From the NCBI GenBank assembly GCA_938002955.1, contig CALLAA010000023.1, positions 1 through 57,630 of the forward strand: DNA of 57,630 bases, written 5' to 3'. Shown piece after piece: positions 8,684 to 17,446 of the stretch (the first letter of the stretch is position 1; each line of letters opens with the position of its first letter). The DNA comes from an uncultured Acidimicrobiales bacterium. Lineage in GTDB: Bacteria > Actinomycetota > Acidimicrobiia > Acidimicrobiales > SHLQ01. The position numbers and the translations under genes were made by a program. The notes under the pieces are model-generated. The model saw only the letters and a program-made list of their open reading frames with translations. It was not told the origin of the DNA and ran no database searches.

Positions 8684-9366
8684 CCAGCTCGCTGCTCGGC
8701 GTCGATGGAGCCCCCGGCGGTTGGCTCATTGCGGAGTATCGACCCCGTGACGGCGGCCTGTCCTTGTCCTTTCACGACGCTTTGGCCCCATCGATAGCTC
8801 GGATGGACAACGACGTGTCCGTGCTCGCTGTCGACATGCCGATCGGCCTGTCCGCCGACGGCAAGCGGCCAGTGGACTCCCTCGTGCGGCAGCGCCTCGG
8901 CCCCCGTCGCTCAACGTTCTTTCCAACGCCACTGCGCGCTGTCCTCGACCACGCCGAGTACGCCGATGCGAACGCCCTGTCCAAAGCAACCGCTGGCGTT
9001 GGCTTGTCCAAACAGGCGTGGAACCTGATCCCCAAGATCAGAGAGGTCGATGACCTGTGGCGTCACGAGCTGCGCGATCGGCTCGTCGAAACCCACCCAG
9101 AGACCTGCTTTGCCGAAATGGCGGGATCGCCCGTGCTTACGAAGAAGTCATCTGAGGAGGGCCGTCGTGAGCGAATGGAGCTCCTATCCACGGCATTCGA
9201 CCGACCGGTCGACGAGCTCTTAGCGACCGTGCCTCGCAAATGGCTCACCGATGCCATCGACGCCCTCAGCCTCGTGTGGACCGCTCGGCGCGTCGCCGAT
9301 GGAACAGCGATCATCCTCGGCGGCGACCTCGACGCTGCGGACCGGCCAATGCAGCTCGTCATCTGA
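8680..9366 (+). CDS. DUF429 family protein
   Basis: 228 residues from the ATG at 8680, chosen because it gives the family's usual N-terminus (LLGVDGAPGGWLIA) and couples to the previous stop. DUF429 proteins have an RNase H-like fold. The conserved features seen are the first acidic residue in GVDGA, VLAVDMPIGLS, RPVDSLVRQRLGPRRSTFF and HPETCFAEMAGSPV. The activity of the family is not established; a predicted nuclease is the usual note. It sits 12 bases upstream of gluQ, so co-transcription is likely. Confidence 0.85.
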   Translation: MTSSLLGVDGAPGGWLIAEYRPRDGGLSLSFHDALAPSIARMDNDVSVLAVDMPIGLSADGKRPVDSLVRQRLGPRRSTFFPTPLRAVLDHAEYADANALSKATAGVGLSKQAWNLIPKIREVDDLWRHELRDRLVETHPETCFAEMAGSPVLTKKSSEEGRRERMELLSTAFDRPVDELLATVPRKWLTDAIDALSLVWTARRVADGTAIILGGDLDAADRPMQLVI

Positions 9367-9378
9367 GAGACTGCCCGG

Positions 9379-10284
9379 GTGAGCTCGATCGGCCGATACG
9401 CACCGTCGCCTTCGGGCGATCTCCATATAGGCAACCTCCGTACCGCAATGCTCGCGTGGCTGTCGGCCCACCACGATGGCGGAACCCTTCGCCTTCGCAT
9501 CGACGACCTGGACCCACGGGTGTCGTCCGTCGAACACGAACGCCAGCAGCGGATCGACCTCGAACTCCTCGGCATCACGTTCGATGGCGCCGAGCTGCGC
9601 CAGTCGGACCGGTCTGAGCACTACCAACGCACGATCGACCGCCTCGCCGACGACGGCCTGCTCTACCCCTGCTTTTGCTCGCGGCGCGAAATTCGAGAGG
9701 CCGCCAGCGCCCCGCACGTCCACCTCCCCGACGGGGCCTATCCGGGAACCTGCCGAACCCTCAGCACGGCGGAACAAGCCCGCCGAGGCGAGGACCGCCC
9801 TGCCGCGCTACGGGTTCGCACGCACAACGTCGAGATCTCGTTCTCGGACCGGAACTATGGGGATCAGCGAGAGTTCGTCGACGACTTCGTCATTCAGCGA
9901 AACGACGGGGTCCCCTCATACAACCTTGCGACGGTCCTCGACGACGCTGAACAAGCAATTACCGAAGTGGTCCGTGGCGCCGACCTGCTGCCGGGAACAG
10001 CGCGCCATGTGTGGCTGCGCAACGTGTTGCATTTGCCGCACGTCGACCACGCGCACGTACCCCTCGTCATGAATAGCGACGGTGACCGGCTCGCAAAACG
10101 CGACGGCGCAGTCACCCTCACCGACCTCGCCAAACTCGGCATCAGCGCCGACGCGGTGCGCGGCCGGCTCGCCGAGTCGCTCGAACTCGCAGAGCACGGC
10201 GAGACCCCATCGATGCACGAACTACTCGACCGCTACGACCCTGGCTCCATACCGCTCGAGCCAAGCGTCTGGGGATCGGTTTAG
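9379..10284 (+). CDS. gluQ: Glutamyl-Q tRNA(Asp) synthetase
   Basis: 301 residues, the size of GluQRS (YadB), which is a GluRS catalytic domain without the anticodon-binding domain. The enzyme glutamylates queuosine at position 34 of tRNA(Asp). The class I signatures are HIGN (residues 16-19, in GDLHIGNLRTA) and RLAKRDGA for the KMSKS loop. A zinc site of CFC followed by Y and C (YPGTCR) is present, as in YadB. The start is GTG 9379. Its stop overlaps the convergent DUF445 stop in TTAG at 10281-10284. The symbol rests on the missing C-terminal domain; a truncated GluRS is the alternative. Confidence 0.92.
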   Translation: MSSIGRYAPSPSGDLHIGNLRTAMLAWLSAHHDGGTLRLRIDDLDPRVSSVEHERQQRIDLELLGITFDGAELRQSDRSEHYQRTIDRLADDGLLYPCFCSRREIREAASAPHVHLPDGAYPGTCRTLSTAEQARRGEDRPAALRVRTHNVEISFSDRNYGDQREFVDDFVIQRNDGVPSYNLATVLDDAEQAITEVVRGADLLPGTARHVWLRNVLHLPHVDHAHVPLVMNSDGDRLAKRDGAVTLTDLAKLGISADAVRGRLAESLELAEHGETPSMHELLDRYDPGSIPLEPSVWGSV

Positions 10285-11591
10285 AAGAAGGCCTCGCTCG
10301 CGGCGTAGATCAGGAAGCCGGCAAGCCCACCGACCAGGGTGCCGTTGATACGGATGAATTGCAGATCGCGCCCGACCTGAAGTTCGATCCGGTCGGCGGT
10401 TTCTTCGGCGTCCCACCCCTGCACCGTGTTCGCGATAAGTCCGCCGATCTCAGAACCGCCAGCTTCGGCCAGATAGATGACGATCGACTCGATCCAGGCA
10501 TCTACCTTGCGCTGCAGCTCCACGTCATCGACCAGACGATTCGCGAGTGCGATGATGGCGTCCTCGATCCGACGGCGTACATCGGAATCAGCTTCCTTGG
10601 TCGCCTCACCAAACCCGCGCTGCAACGTCGACCAGAGGTCTTTGGTCCAGGCCTGGAACTCGGGGTGGTCGAGGAGCTCGTGCTTGAGTTTCTCCCCTTG
10701 AAGGATCAACCGTTCGTCAGAGCGGAGACGGTCGGCGAATTCTCGGGACCGAACGTCGATATCTCGCTTGATGTGATGTTCCGGGTCGCTATCGACCTCA
10801 CGAAGAAAGGTCATCACCGCGCCGTAGATCTTTTCGAACACACGGTCGTCGATGCCCTCTGGTACCCACCACGGCGACTCGTTGATAAGCCGGCGCCGGA
10901 ACGTTGACCGGTTGTCCTCGAGGAAGTTCGCAGCACCCTTGAGAACCGTGTTGTAGACCTCGTGGTGGTGATCGCCGTCCATGCCTGCATCGATGACCCG
11001 TCCCATGATCGGCGCCACGGGTATGCGGCCGAGCCGGTCGCGGACGAGCGAATCGACCATCATGCGCACGTCTTCATCGTCGCCGAGCACCTCCGAAATC
11101 GCCGACACAACAACAGCCAGCTCGCCGATGATCGATCGAGCGTTCTCGGGCTCGCGGAGCCACATGCCGAGACGGCGGCTCATCTCCACGCTCTGCAGCT
11201 TTTCGGCCACCACTTCGCCGGTCAAAAAGTTCGACTGCACGAACTCGCCCAGTCCTTCGCCGATCTCGTTCTTGCGCTTCGGGATGATCGCCGTGTGCGG
11301 AATCGGCAGTCCCAATGGATGCTTAAACAGCGCGGTAACCGCGAACCAATCGGCGAGCGCTCCAACCATCGCAGCCTCGGCGGTTGCTCGTACGTACCCG
11401 ACCCAACCATGATCTTCCTCATAACCACGGGCAATGATGAAGATGACCGCAGCGACGACCAACATGGCCGTTGCGACGACCTTCATGCGCCGAAGCTGGC
11501 TTCGCTGAGCCTCTTCTGAAGGTGAGGGTGTTGATTCGCCGCTAGGCAACGCTGGAGATACCACGACTCTGAGCGTAGAGGCCGGGCGCAC
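10281..11591 (-). CDS. DUF445 family membrane protein
   Basis: 436 residues. A short basic N-terminus precedes a hydrophobic segment (about residues 36-53), then the DUF445 hallmark GYVRATAEAAMVGALADWFAVTALFKHPLGLPIPHTAIIP. A long charged, helical middle follows, and the protein ends with a second membrane segment (GTLVGGLAGFLIYAASEAFF). The family is widespread and of unknown role, probably with both termini membrane-bound. In-frame GTG 11564 and ATG 11486 are alternative starts. The gene is divergent from the ABC-F gene, only 19 bases away if the longest start is used, which itself argues for the shorter starts. Confidence 0.88.
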   Translation of the reverse strand: MRPASTLRVVVSPALPSGESTPSPSEEAQRSQLRRMKVVATAMLVVAAVIFIIARGYEEDHGWVGYVRATAEAAMVGALADWFAVTALFKHPLGLPIPHTAIIPKRKNEIGEGLGEFVQSNFLTGEVVAEKLQSVEMSRRLGMWLREPENARSIIGELAVVVSAISEVLGDDEDVRMMVDSLVRDRLGRIPVAPIMGRVIDAGMDGDHHHEVYNTVLKGAANFLEDNRSTFRRRLINESPWWVPEGIDDRVFEKIYGAVMTFLREVDSDPEHHIKRDIDVRSREFADRLRSDERLILQGEKLKHELLDHPEFQAWTKDLWSTLQRGFGEATKEADSDVRRRIEDAIIALANRLVDDVELQRKVDAWIESIVIYLAEAGGSEIGGLIANTVQGWDAEETADRIELQVGRDLQFIRINGTLVGGLAGFLIYAASEAFF

Positions 11592-11610
11592 ACGGTCCTA
11601 TCCTTGACGG

Positions 11611-13611
11611 GTGCTTACGGTCTCAGGTCTTTCAAAAGCGTATGGTGCGCGCAAGCTATGGAGCGACGTGACGCTCCAGCTGTCCGCCGGTCGACGCGTC
11701 GCGCTCATCGGCGGCAATGGCACTGGCAAGACCACCCTGATCGAATCGATTATGGGTGTCGAAGAAGCCGATGCCGGGGTCATTCACAAGCCGAAGGACC
11801 TGCGGATTGGCTACCTCGCCCAAGAGTTGCCCGACGCAACGGATCGCAGCGTGCTCGCCGAGACGCTCGATGGCGCCGAACACATACGCGCAATCGCCGA
11901 ACGCCTGCGCAAACTCGAACAAGAACTCGAAACCGATGACGGCTCAAACATGGAGCGCATCATCGACCAGTACGGCCAGGCGCAGAGCGAATTCGAGACG
12001 ATGGGTGGCTACGCCATCGAGTCCGAAGCGCACCGCGTCCTCGCCGGACTGGGATTTCCACCAGCGTGGAACGATCGGCCGATCAAAGAGCTCTCCGGCG
12101 GCTGGCGGATGCGCGTTGCTCTCGCCCGCCTTCTCTTGAGCGAGCCCGACGTTTTGATCCTCGATGAGCCCACCAACCACCTCGATGTTGATTCGGTGGC
12201 GTGGCTCGAGAACCATCTCGCCAACTGGGGCGGAGCGCTGCTCTTCGTGTCACACGATCGCGATTTCATCGACGCGGTCGCCAACCGCATTCTCGAGATC
12301 TCCGGTGGAGGCGCCCAGGAGTATGTGGGCTCGTTCCTCGAATTCGTCGCGGCCCGCGAAGAGCGCTACGCCCAGATCGTGGCCCAGGCGGCCCAGCAAC
12401 GAAAGAACATGGCGGCAACTGGAGCCTTCGTTGAACGCTTCCGCTACAAGGCCACAAAGGCCAAACAGGTGCAGAGCCGCATCAAGGCCATGGAGAAGCT
12501 CGAACTCATCGAGGTTCCGACCGAGAAGGAAATCGCCGCCAAGTTCGACTTCCCCGAGCCGCAGCGTTCGTCGCGCATCGTCGCCGAGATCGAGAACGCA
12601 ACCGTTGGGTACGCCAACGAGGACGGCAGCGAGACCACCATCCTCGAAGACGTGAACATCGTGGTCGAGCGCGGGCGCAAGGTGGGGTTGGTGGGGCCAA
12701 ACGGTGCCGGCAAGACGACCCTGATCCGGCTCCTCACCGGAGCCCTGGAGCCAACGGAAGGATCCGTCGCCCTCGGTAGCAACGTCGACCTCGCCGCCTT
12801 TGCCCAGGACCAGGCCGAGGACATGGACCCGTCGCGGACGGTGTATCAGGAACTGATGACCGTCACCCCAAAGCAGACCACGCGAAACTGGCGCACGATT
12901 CTTGGCTCGTTCGGCTTCACCGGGCAGGCTGCGGATCGCAACATCACCGAACTGTCCGGGGGCGAGCGCACCAGGCTCGCGCTCGCAAAGACCATGGTCG
13001 TTCCCGTCAACCTGCTCGTACTCGACGAACCGACCAACCATCTCGACCTTCCGAGCTGCGATGTTCTCGAAGATGCACTTGGGGCCTATCCCGGAACGGT
13101 GCTGCTCGTTACGCACGATCGCCACTTGATCCGCGGCGTATGCGATGCGCTCATCGAGGTTCGTGGCGGCAAGGCCATTTGGCACGAGGGTGTGCCTGAC
13201 GCGGTTCTGAATCCGTTGGGATCGGTCGCCGCCGACGTTGGTGCGTCGAGTCGCGAGGCTGGTGGCCCGGCGAAGAACGACAAGAAGAAGCAGAAGAACA
13301 AGCCAGCAACCTCGGGTGGCGGCACCTCGGCGGCCGACAAGAAAGCGAAGAAACGAGCCGAAGCCGAGGCGCGAAACAGTGCTCACGTCAACACCCGCGA
13401 TCTTCGCAAGCGGCAACAGTCGGCGGAACGCAAGTGGGAAAAGGCCGAAGCTGCGGTGGTCGAGATCCAGACCCAACTCGCCGATCCTGCGGTCTATGAG
13501 GACAACGAAAAGGTGAAGGAGCTTGTTGCGGCCCTCGATGCCGCCAAGGACAAGGCCGCTGGGCTGATGACCGAATGGGAAGACGCAACCACGGCGCTCG
13601 ACAACGCCTAG
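11611..13611 (+). CDS. ABC-F family ATPase
   Basis: 666 residues with two complete ATPase domains and no membrane helices. The first has Walker A GGNGTGKTT (about residues 34-42), signature LSGGWRMR and Walker B VLILDEPTNHLD; the second has GPNGAGKTT, LSGGERTR and LLVLDEPTNHLD. Between them is the charged interdomain linker (around residues 240-310) that reaches the ribosomal P-site in ABC-F factors. The C-terminal 130 residues are Lys/Glu/Ala-rich and should form a coiled coil, as in Uup/TlrC-like members. A housekeeping translation factor is more likely than antibiotic resistance given the neighbours, but this is inference. The start is GTG. Confidence 0.92.
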   Translation: MLTVSGLSKAYGARKLWSDVTLQLSAGRRVALIGGNGTGKTTLIESIMGVEEADAGVIHKPKDLRIGYLAQELPDATDRSVLAETLDGAEHIRAIAERLRKLEQELETDDGSNMERIIDQYGQAQSEFETMGGYAIESEAHRVLAGLGFPPAWNDRPIKELSGGWRMRVALARLLLSEPDVLILDEPTNHLDVDSVAWLENHLANWGGALLFVSHDRDFIDAVANRILEISGGGAQEYVGSFLEFVAAREERYAQIVAQAAQQRKNMAATGAFVERFRYKATKAKQVQSRIKAMEKLELIEVPTEKEIAAKFDFPEPQRSSRIVAEIENATVGYANEDGSETTILEDVNIVVERGRKVGLVGPNGAGKTTLIRLLTGALEPTEGSVALGSNVDLAAFAQDQAEDMDPSRTVYQELMTVTPKQTTRNWRTILGSFGFTGQAADRNITELSGGERTRLALAKTMVVPVNLLVLDEPTNHLDLPSCDVLEDALGAYPGTVLLVTHDRHLIRGVCDALIEVRGGKAIWHEGVPDAVLNPLGSVAADVGASSREAGGPAKNDKKKQKNKPATSGGGTSAADKKAKKRAEAEARNSAHVNTRDLRKRQQSAERKWEKAEAAVVEIQTQLADPAVYEDNEKVKELVAALDAAKDKAAGLMTEWEDATTALDNA

Positions 13612-13702
13612 CGAGACAACCCAACAGGGAGCGAAGCTCGCGAAGCGACCAAGACCGCAACCGCGGATCTCGGCGGAAGTCCGAGCGAGATAGAGTCTCC
13701 CC

Positions 13703-14380
13703 GTGGCAGAGACAGACCTGGCCGAGTGGGCAGCCGAAATTTCAGACAAGCCCTATGGCGAACGTATCTATTCGATCACCAAGAAGGTTGCGGAGCAGAC
13801 GCTGTTTCGGTTGCTCGACGTTCGCCATGAGGGGATCGAGCGGTTGCAGACCACTCCCCCGTGCATCATTGCGCCGGTGCATCGGTCGAATCTCGACAGC
13901 GTGATCGTGGGCGTGCTCGGTGGCCGGCGGCTTCCGACGTTGGCCAAAGAATCGCTCTTTTCGGTAAAGCCCTTGGGCTGGTGGATTGCCGGCCTCGGAG
14001 CGATCCCTCTCGATCGCGATGCCGCCGACCGGGAGGCGACCACCGCCGCACGTAAGATTCTGGACTCGGGCAAGCCGCTTATGATCTTCCCCGAAGGCAC
14101 TCGCCAAACGGGACAGCAGATCGGCGAGCTGTTCGACGGGACGACGTGGATTGCGGCCAAGACCGGCGCATCGATTGTTCCAGTCGGCATCGCCGGTACC
14201 GACAAGGCCATGCCACCTGGGGCGAAACGTCCCCATCGTGCAACCGTAGGGGTGGTCGTCGCTGAGCCGATTCTAATGCCCGAGGGTCGTGTGCCACGGT
14301 CGAAACTGACCGGGCTCACCGAGCAGATGCGAGCGTCACTTCAGGCTGCGAACGATCGAGCTCACGAGTTGGTGCGTTAA
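13703..14380 (+). CDS. 1-acyl-sn-glycerol-3-phosphate acyltransferase (PlsC family)
   Basis: 225 residues. The acyltransferase HX4D block is HRSNLD at residues 60-65, followed by the LAKESLF segment and the FPEGTR block around residue 132. These are the catalytic and phosphate-binding motifs of the LPLAT family, which transfers an acyl group to lysophosphatidate at the inner membrane face. There is no clear transmembrane helix apart from the amphipathic PLGWWIAGLGAIPL. The exact acceptor cannot be told from sequence. The start is GTG. It lies between the ABC-F gene and surE on the same strand with short gaps. Confidence 0.9.
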   Translation: MAETDLAEWAAEISDKPYGERIYSITKKVAEQTLFRLLDVRHEGIERLQTTPPCIIAPVHRSNLDSVIVGVLGGRRLPTLAKESLFSVKPLGWWIAGLGAIPLDRDAADREATTAARKILDSGKPLMIFPEGTRQTGQQIGELFDGTTWIAAKTGASIVPVGIAGTDKAMPPGAKRPHRATVGVVVAEPILMPEGRVPRSKLTGLTEQMRASLQAANDRAHELVR

Positions 14381-14445
14381 GGCTGCAGACGTGCGAGTCC
14401 CGATGTGCGGGCTTCGCTTCGCCCTGGCGGCGGTAGGTTGTGGTC

Positions 14446-15282
14446 GTGCGCATCTTGGTGACCAATGACGACGGAATCGATTCGCTTGGGCTCCATGCCT
14501 TGGCAAACGCGATGCGACCCTTTGGTGAAGTCACCGTTGTCGCACCGGCGAGTGAGTACTCGGGTGCTGGAGCGTCGCTCGGTACCTTGACGTTCGACGA
14601 GCCAATCGCTCGCCCCCATGAAATCCGTGCGCTCGACGGACTCACCACGTGGTCGGTCACGGGCCCTCCGGCGCTGTGTGTCATGTATGCCCAGCTCGGC
14701 TCGTTCGGCGAGCCGTTCGATCTCGTGGTGTCCGGCATCAACCCTGGGCAGAACGTGGGCTGGTCCGTGTACCACTCGGGCACGATCGGCGCTTGCCTGA
14801 CCGGCCGTAACCGTGGTGCGAGTGGCCTCGCCATGAGTATTGGCTTTAACGGCAAGGATGTTGAAGGACAGACCTGGGGCCAGATCGTCGAAGGCATGCT
14901 GTGGAAAACAGGCGCCGCGGTCGCAGCGCAGATCGTCGAAGGCATGATCGAGTCGCCGACCGACCAGCCGAGCATCATCAATTGCAATGTGCCAAACAAG
15001 CCACTCGACGAGCTCGCCGGCTGGAGCATCGCCGACGTCGGCGGCGAACCTCCGCGCAAGCTGACTACGGGCAAACTGGTGCCGGGCGACCCCGACGAGT
15101 TCGGTGAGAAGTTCCACTTGTCGATGGACTGGGGCAAGGCCGGTGAGGTCAAGCCAGGCACCGACAGCTACCTCGTGCGTAACAACACGGTGTCGGTCAC
15201 CTGGTTGGGCGATTTGGCCGAAACCGCACCGGATCCGTCGCAACACAAGGCGGTCTCGACCCGCCTCGACGGCCTCTTCTAA
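14446..15282 (+). CDS. surE: 5'/3'-nucleotidase SurE
   Basis: 278 residues beginning MRILVTNDDGIDS from GTG 14446; another GTG at 14440 would add two residues but is less like the family. SurE removes phosphate from nucleoside monophosphates and uses a metal held by the DD of TNDDG, S in PASEYSGAG and N in VSGINPGQN, all present. The C-terminal third is longer and more divergent than in E. coli SurE. The typical GTP and WSVYHSGTIGA segments support the assignment. Confidence 0.9.
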   Translation: MRILVTNDDGIDSLGLHALANAMRPFGEVTVVAPASEYSGAGASLGTLTFDEPIARPHEIRALDGLTTWSVTGPPALCVMYAQLGSFGEPFDLVVSGINPGQNVGWSVYHSGTIGACLTGRNRGASGLAMSIGFNGKDVEGQTWGQIVEGMLWKTGAAVAAQIVEGMIESPTDQPSIINCNVPNKPLDELAGWSIADVGGEPPRKLTTGKLVPGDPDEFGEKFHLSMDWGKAGEVKPGTDSYLVRNNTVSVTWLGDLAETAPDPSQHKAVSTRLDGLF

Positions 15283-15285
15283 CAA

Positions 15286-15413
15286 CCAGCGGGGACAGGC
15301 CCCCTACGCCGCGGGGACAGGCCCCATTGCGGTTGTTTGTTATGAATCGTTGGAATTTCAGTGAATTCGTCGGCCAGCGGGGACAGGCCCCCTACGCCGC
15401 GGGGACAGGCCCC
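15286..15413. repeat. Duplicated 40-base element with GGGGACAGGCCCC palindromes
   Basis: Two identical 40-base copies lie at 15286-15325 and 15374-15413, 48 bases apart. Each holds two copies of GGGGACAGGCCCC separated by CTACGCCGC. Each 13-mer can fold on itself (GGGG with CCCC), so the element is rich in hairpin potential. It fills the gap between the convergent surE and the deacylase gene, ending one base before the latter's stop codon, and may act as a terminator for both. Similar GGGG-ACAGG-CCCC palindromes are reminiscent of REP elements mobilised by IS200-like transposases, but no such gene is here. Confidence 0.9.
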
Positions 15414-15414
15414 G

Positions 15415-15891
15415 TTATTCGGTGAAGGTCGCCTCGACGGCTCCTGTTGCCGCCAAGAGCTCGGCAGGGGTGATCGCGAACACGTGCCTCGGTGTTCCCG
15501 CAGCGGCCCAGATCTCGCCATGTTCGAGCAGCGCCGGATCAAGGAACGAGCGAACCGGGTTGGCGTGGCCGAACGGCGGCACACCGCCAATCGCATAACC
15601 GGTCACCTCACGAACTTGGTTTGCGTCAGCCTTATCGCAGCGCTGCCCGCCAGCAGCAGCGGTGAGTGCCTTCGTATCGACGCGGTTACTTCCGCTCGTT
15701 AGCGCAAGGACCAATTCGCCGTCGATCGAGAAGATCAAGGACTTCACGATCTGACCGACCTCGCAGCCAACTGCGGCCGCAGCATCGACGGCCGTCCGGG
15801 TTCCATCGGGGTACTCGACGACCGTGAGCGTCAGGCCCCGATCCGTTGCTGCGTCGACGACTCGTTGGGCACTGTCGGGTAGTTCGCTCAC
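15415..15891 (-). CDS. YbaK/ProX-fold aminoacyl-tRNA deacylase
   Basis: 158 residues of the YbaK / aminoacyl-tRNA synthetase-associated editing domain superfamily. The key lysine is probably K50 in GQIVKSLIF, and the pocket segments TSGSNRVDTKAL and GYAIGGVPPFGHA are in the expected order. It differs from the YbaK at 59-535 throughout and resembles free-standing ProXp-type proteins, which clear Ala, Ser or other amino acids from tRNA. The exact substrate cannot be inferred. The gene ends one base from the 15286-15413 repeat. Confidence 0.86.
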   Translation of the reverse strand: MSELPDSAQRVVDAATDRGLTLTVVEYPDGTRTAVDAAAAVGCEVGQIVKSLIFSIDGELVLALTSGSNRVDTKALTAAAGGQRCDKADANQVREVTGYAIGGVPPFGHANPVRSFLDPALLEHGEIWAAAGTPRHVFAITPAELLAATGAVEATFTE

Positions 15892-15952
15892 CCGTCCATT
15901 GTCGCACGAGACCGTTTAGTCCCGGCGAATTTTCGATCGGCTGCGACGACCG

Positions 15953-17416
15953 TTATGGCTGCGGTGCGTTCCAGATGCCGATTGAACGAGGAGGCATCTG
16001 CAGCGCGTTCGATGCGTCTTGGACCGCGGTGCCCCACAAACGAGTAGCGGCCGGTACCAGAACCTCTGCCGTCAACGGTACTTCGTCGGGTTCGTCGGCA
16101 TGGTTGATCGCCACCACAACACGTTCAGCGCCGGTTCCACGGGCGTACAAGTACGTGCGGCCAAAGTCGGGACCAGGCATTGGACCGAGGCGTTCGAAGT
16201 CAGCCGACCGAAGCCCGGGTTGTGCGTGACGGAGCGAAATGAGCTCCTCGACCGCAGTCGTAATCGTCGGCGCTGCGTCCATGGCGTCCCACGGAAATCC
16301 ACGACGACAGTCCGGGTCGGGGCCGCCCTCAAGCCCAACCTCGGTGCCGTAGTAGATACACGGTGCCCCCGGCATCGTAAACAGAATCGCAAGGCACAAG
16401 ATCACGAGCTCGGGATCGCCGCCGGCCATCGACATCATCCGGCCGGTGTCGTGGCTATCGAGCAGGTTGAGCATGGCGGTGCGCTGCTCTGGGCCGTAGA
16501 TCGAGTGCAGCCAGTCGACACGATCGGCGAACGCTCCAGCATTGAGCCCAGGTGTCACGAAGTAGTCGTTGTTGTCGACGATCGCAGCTTCGTCAATCCG
16601 ATTGCCGATCCCGTACGCGATCGTCGCAGTCGTGAGCGGATAGTTCATCACGCCATCAAAAGGTCCGGCCTCGCCGACCCACTCGGTCGCCTCGTGCCAG
16701 ATCTCACCGGTGAGGTACGCCTCGGGATTTACCGCTCGCACACGGGTGCGGAACTCGTCCCAAAAGCCCGGCGTTTGGATCTCGTTCGGAACGTCGAGAC
16801 GCCACCCGTCGGCGCCGCGCTCGATCCAATGAGTTGCAACGTCCCAGAGGAACTCACTGACCGCAGGAAGGTCGGTGTTCAGCACAGGAAGTGCATGGAT
16901 CCCCCACCAGGCGTCGTATGTGGCCGGCGTGTCCTCGTCGTATGGCGCGATCGGAAACTCGCGAATTCGAAACCAGTCGACATAGGCCGACTTCTCCTGA
17001 TGCTCTGCCACGTCGCTGAACGGAAAGAATCCTCGGCTGGCGTGATTGAACACCCCGTCCAAGATGACTTTCATGTCCCGGGCGTGGGCTGCGGCGATGA
17101 GCTCGTCGAACGCGTCGTTGCCTCCGAGTAGCGGATCGACTCGGTAGTAGTCGTGCGTGTGATATCGATGATTCGACGCGCTTTGAAAGATCGGATTCAG
17201 CCACAGAGCAGTGATGCCGAGATCGCGAAGGTAGTCGAGCTTGTCGATAACACCCCAGAGATCACCACCCTTGTAGCCGGTCGTCGTCGGCGGCTCGTCC
17301 CATGCATCGAGACGGAGACCCATATCGACCTTGCCCGAACGGGAAAAGCGATCGGGAAAGATCTGATAGAAGACGGCGTCTTTGACCCACGCCGGCGGGC
17401 TCTTCAGCGTTGACAC
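15953..17416 (-). CDS. GH13 family alpha-glucan hydrolase (neopullulanase-like)
   Basis: 487 residues, cytoplasmic by lack of a signal peptide. The catalytic barrel starts directly (VFYQIFPDRFSRSG). Region I-type sequence is DGVFNH, the nucleophile Asp is in DGWRLDVPNE, the acid Glu in TGEIWHE and the third Asp in LLDSHDTGR. The PDRF and GYKGGDLWGV segments fit the neopullulanase/cyclomaltodextrinase group, but the usual N-terminal starch-binding domain of about 120 residues is missing. It probably acts on short maltodextrins inside the cell. No other glycogen or maltose gene is adjacent. Confidence 0.88.
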   Translation of the reverse strand: MSTLKSPPAWVKDAVFYQIFPDRFSRSGKVDMGLRLDAWDEPPTTTGYKGGDLWGVIDKLDYLRDLGITALWLNPIFQSASNHRYHTHDYYRVDPLLGGNDAFDELIAAAHARDMKVILDGVFNHASRGFFPFSDVAEHQEKSAYVDWFRIREFPIAPYDEDTPATYDAWWGIHALPVLNTDLPAVSEFLWDVATHWIERGADGWRLDVPNEIQTPGFWDEFRTRVRAVNPEAYLTGEIWHEATEWVGEAGPFDGVMNYPLTTATIAYGIGNRIDEAAIVDNNDYFVTPGLNAGAFADRVDWLHSIYGPEQRTAMLNLLDSHDTGRMMSMAGGDPELVILCLAILFTMPGAPCIYYGTEVGLEGGPDPDCRRGFPWDAMDAAPTITTAVEELISLRHAQPGLRSADFERLGPMPGPDFGRTYLYARGTGAERVVVAINHADEPDEVPLTAEVLVPAATRLWGTAVQDASNALQMPPRSIGIWNAPQP

Positions 17417-17446
17417 ATCACGAGCGTAGTTTGTGAAGTCCGGTCG

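Noticed and set aside
12250-13749. A 499-residue open frame on the minus strand
   Set aside because: It lies antisense to the ABC-F gene, whose motifs are complete; composition is that of a shadow.
15286-15413. Two-copy repeat considered as a CRISPR remnant
   Set aside because: Only two copies, internally palindromic and identical, with no cas gene; a REP-type element fits better.
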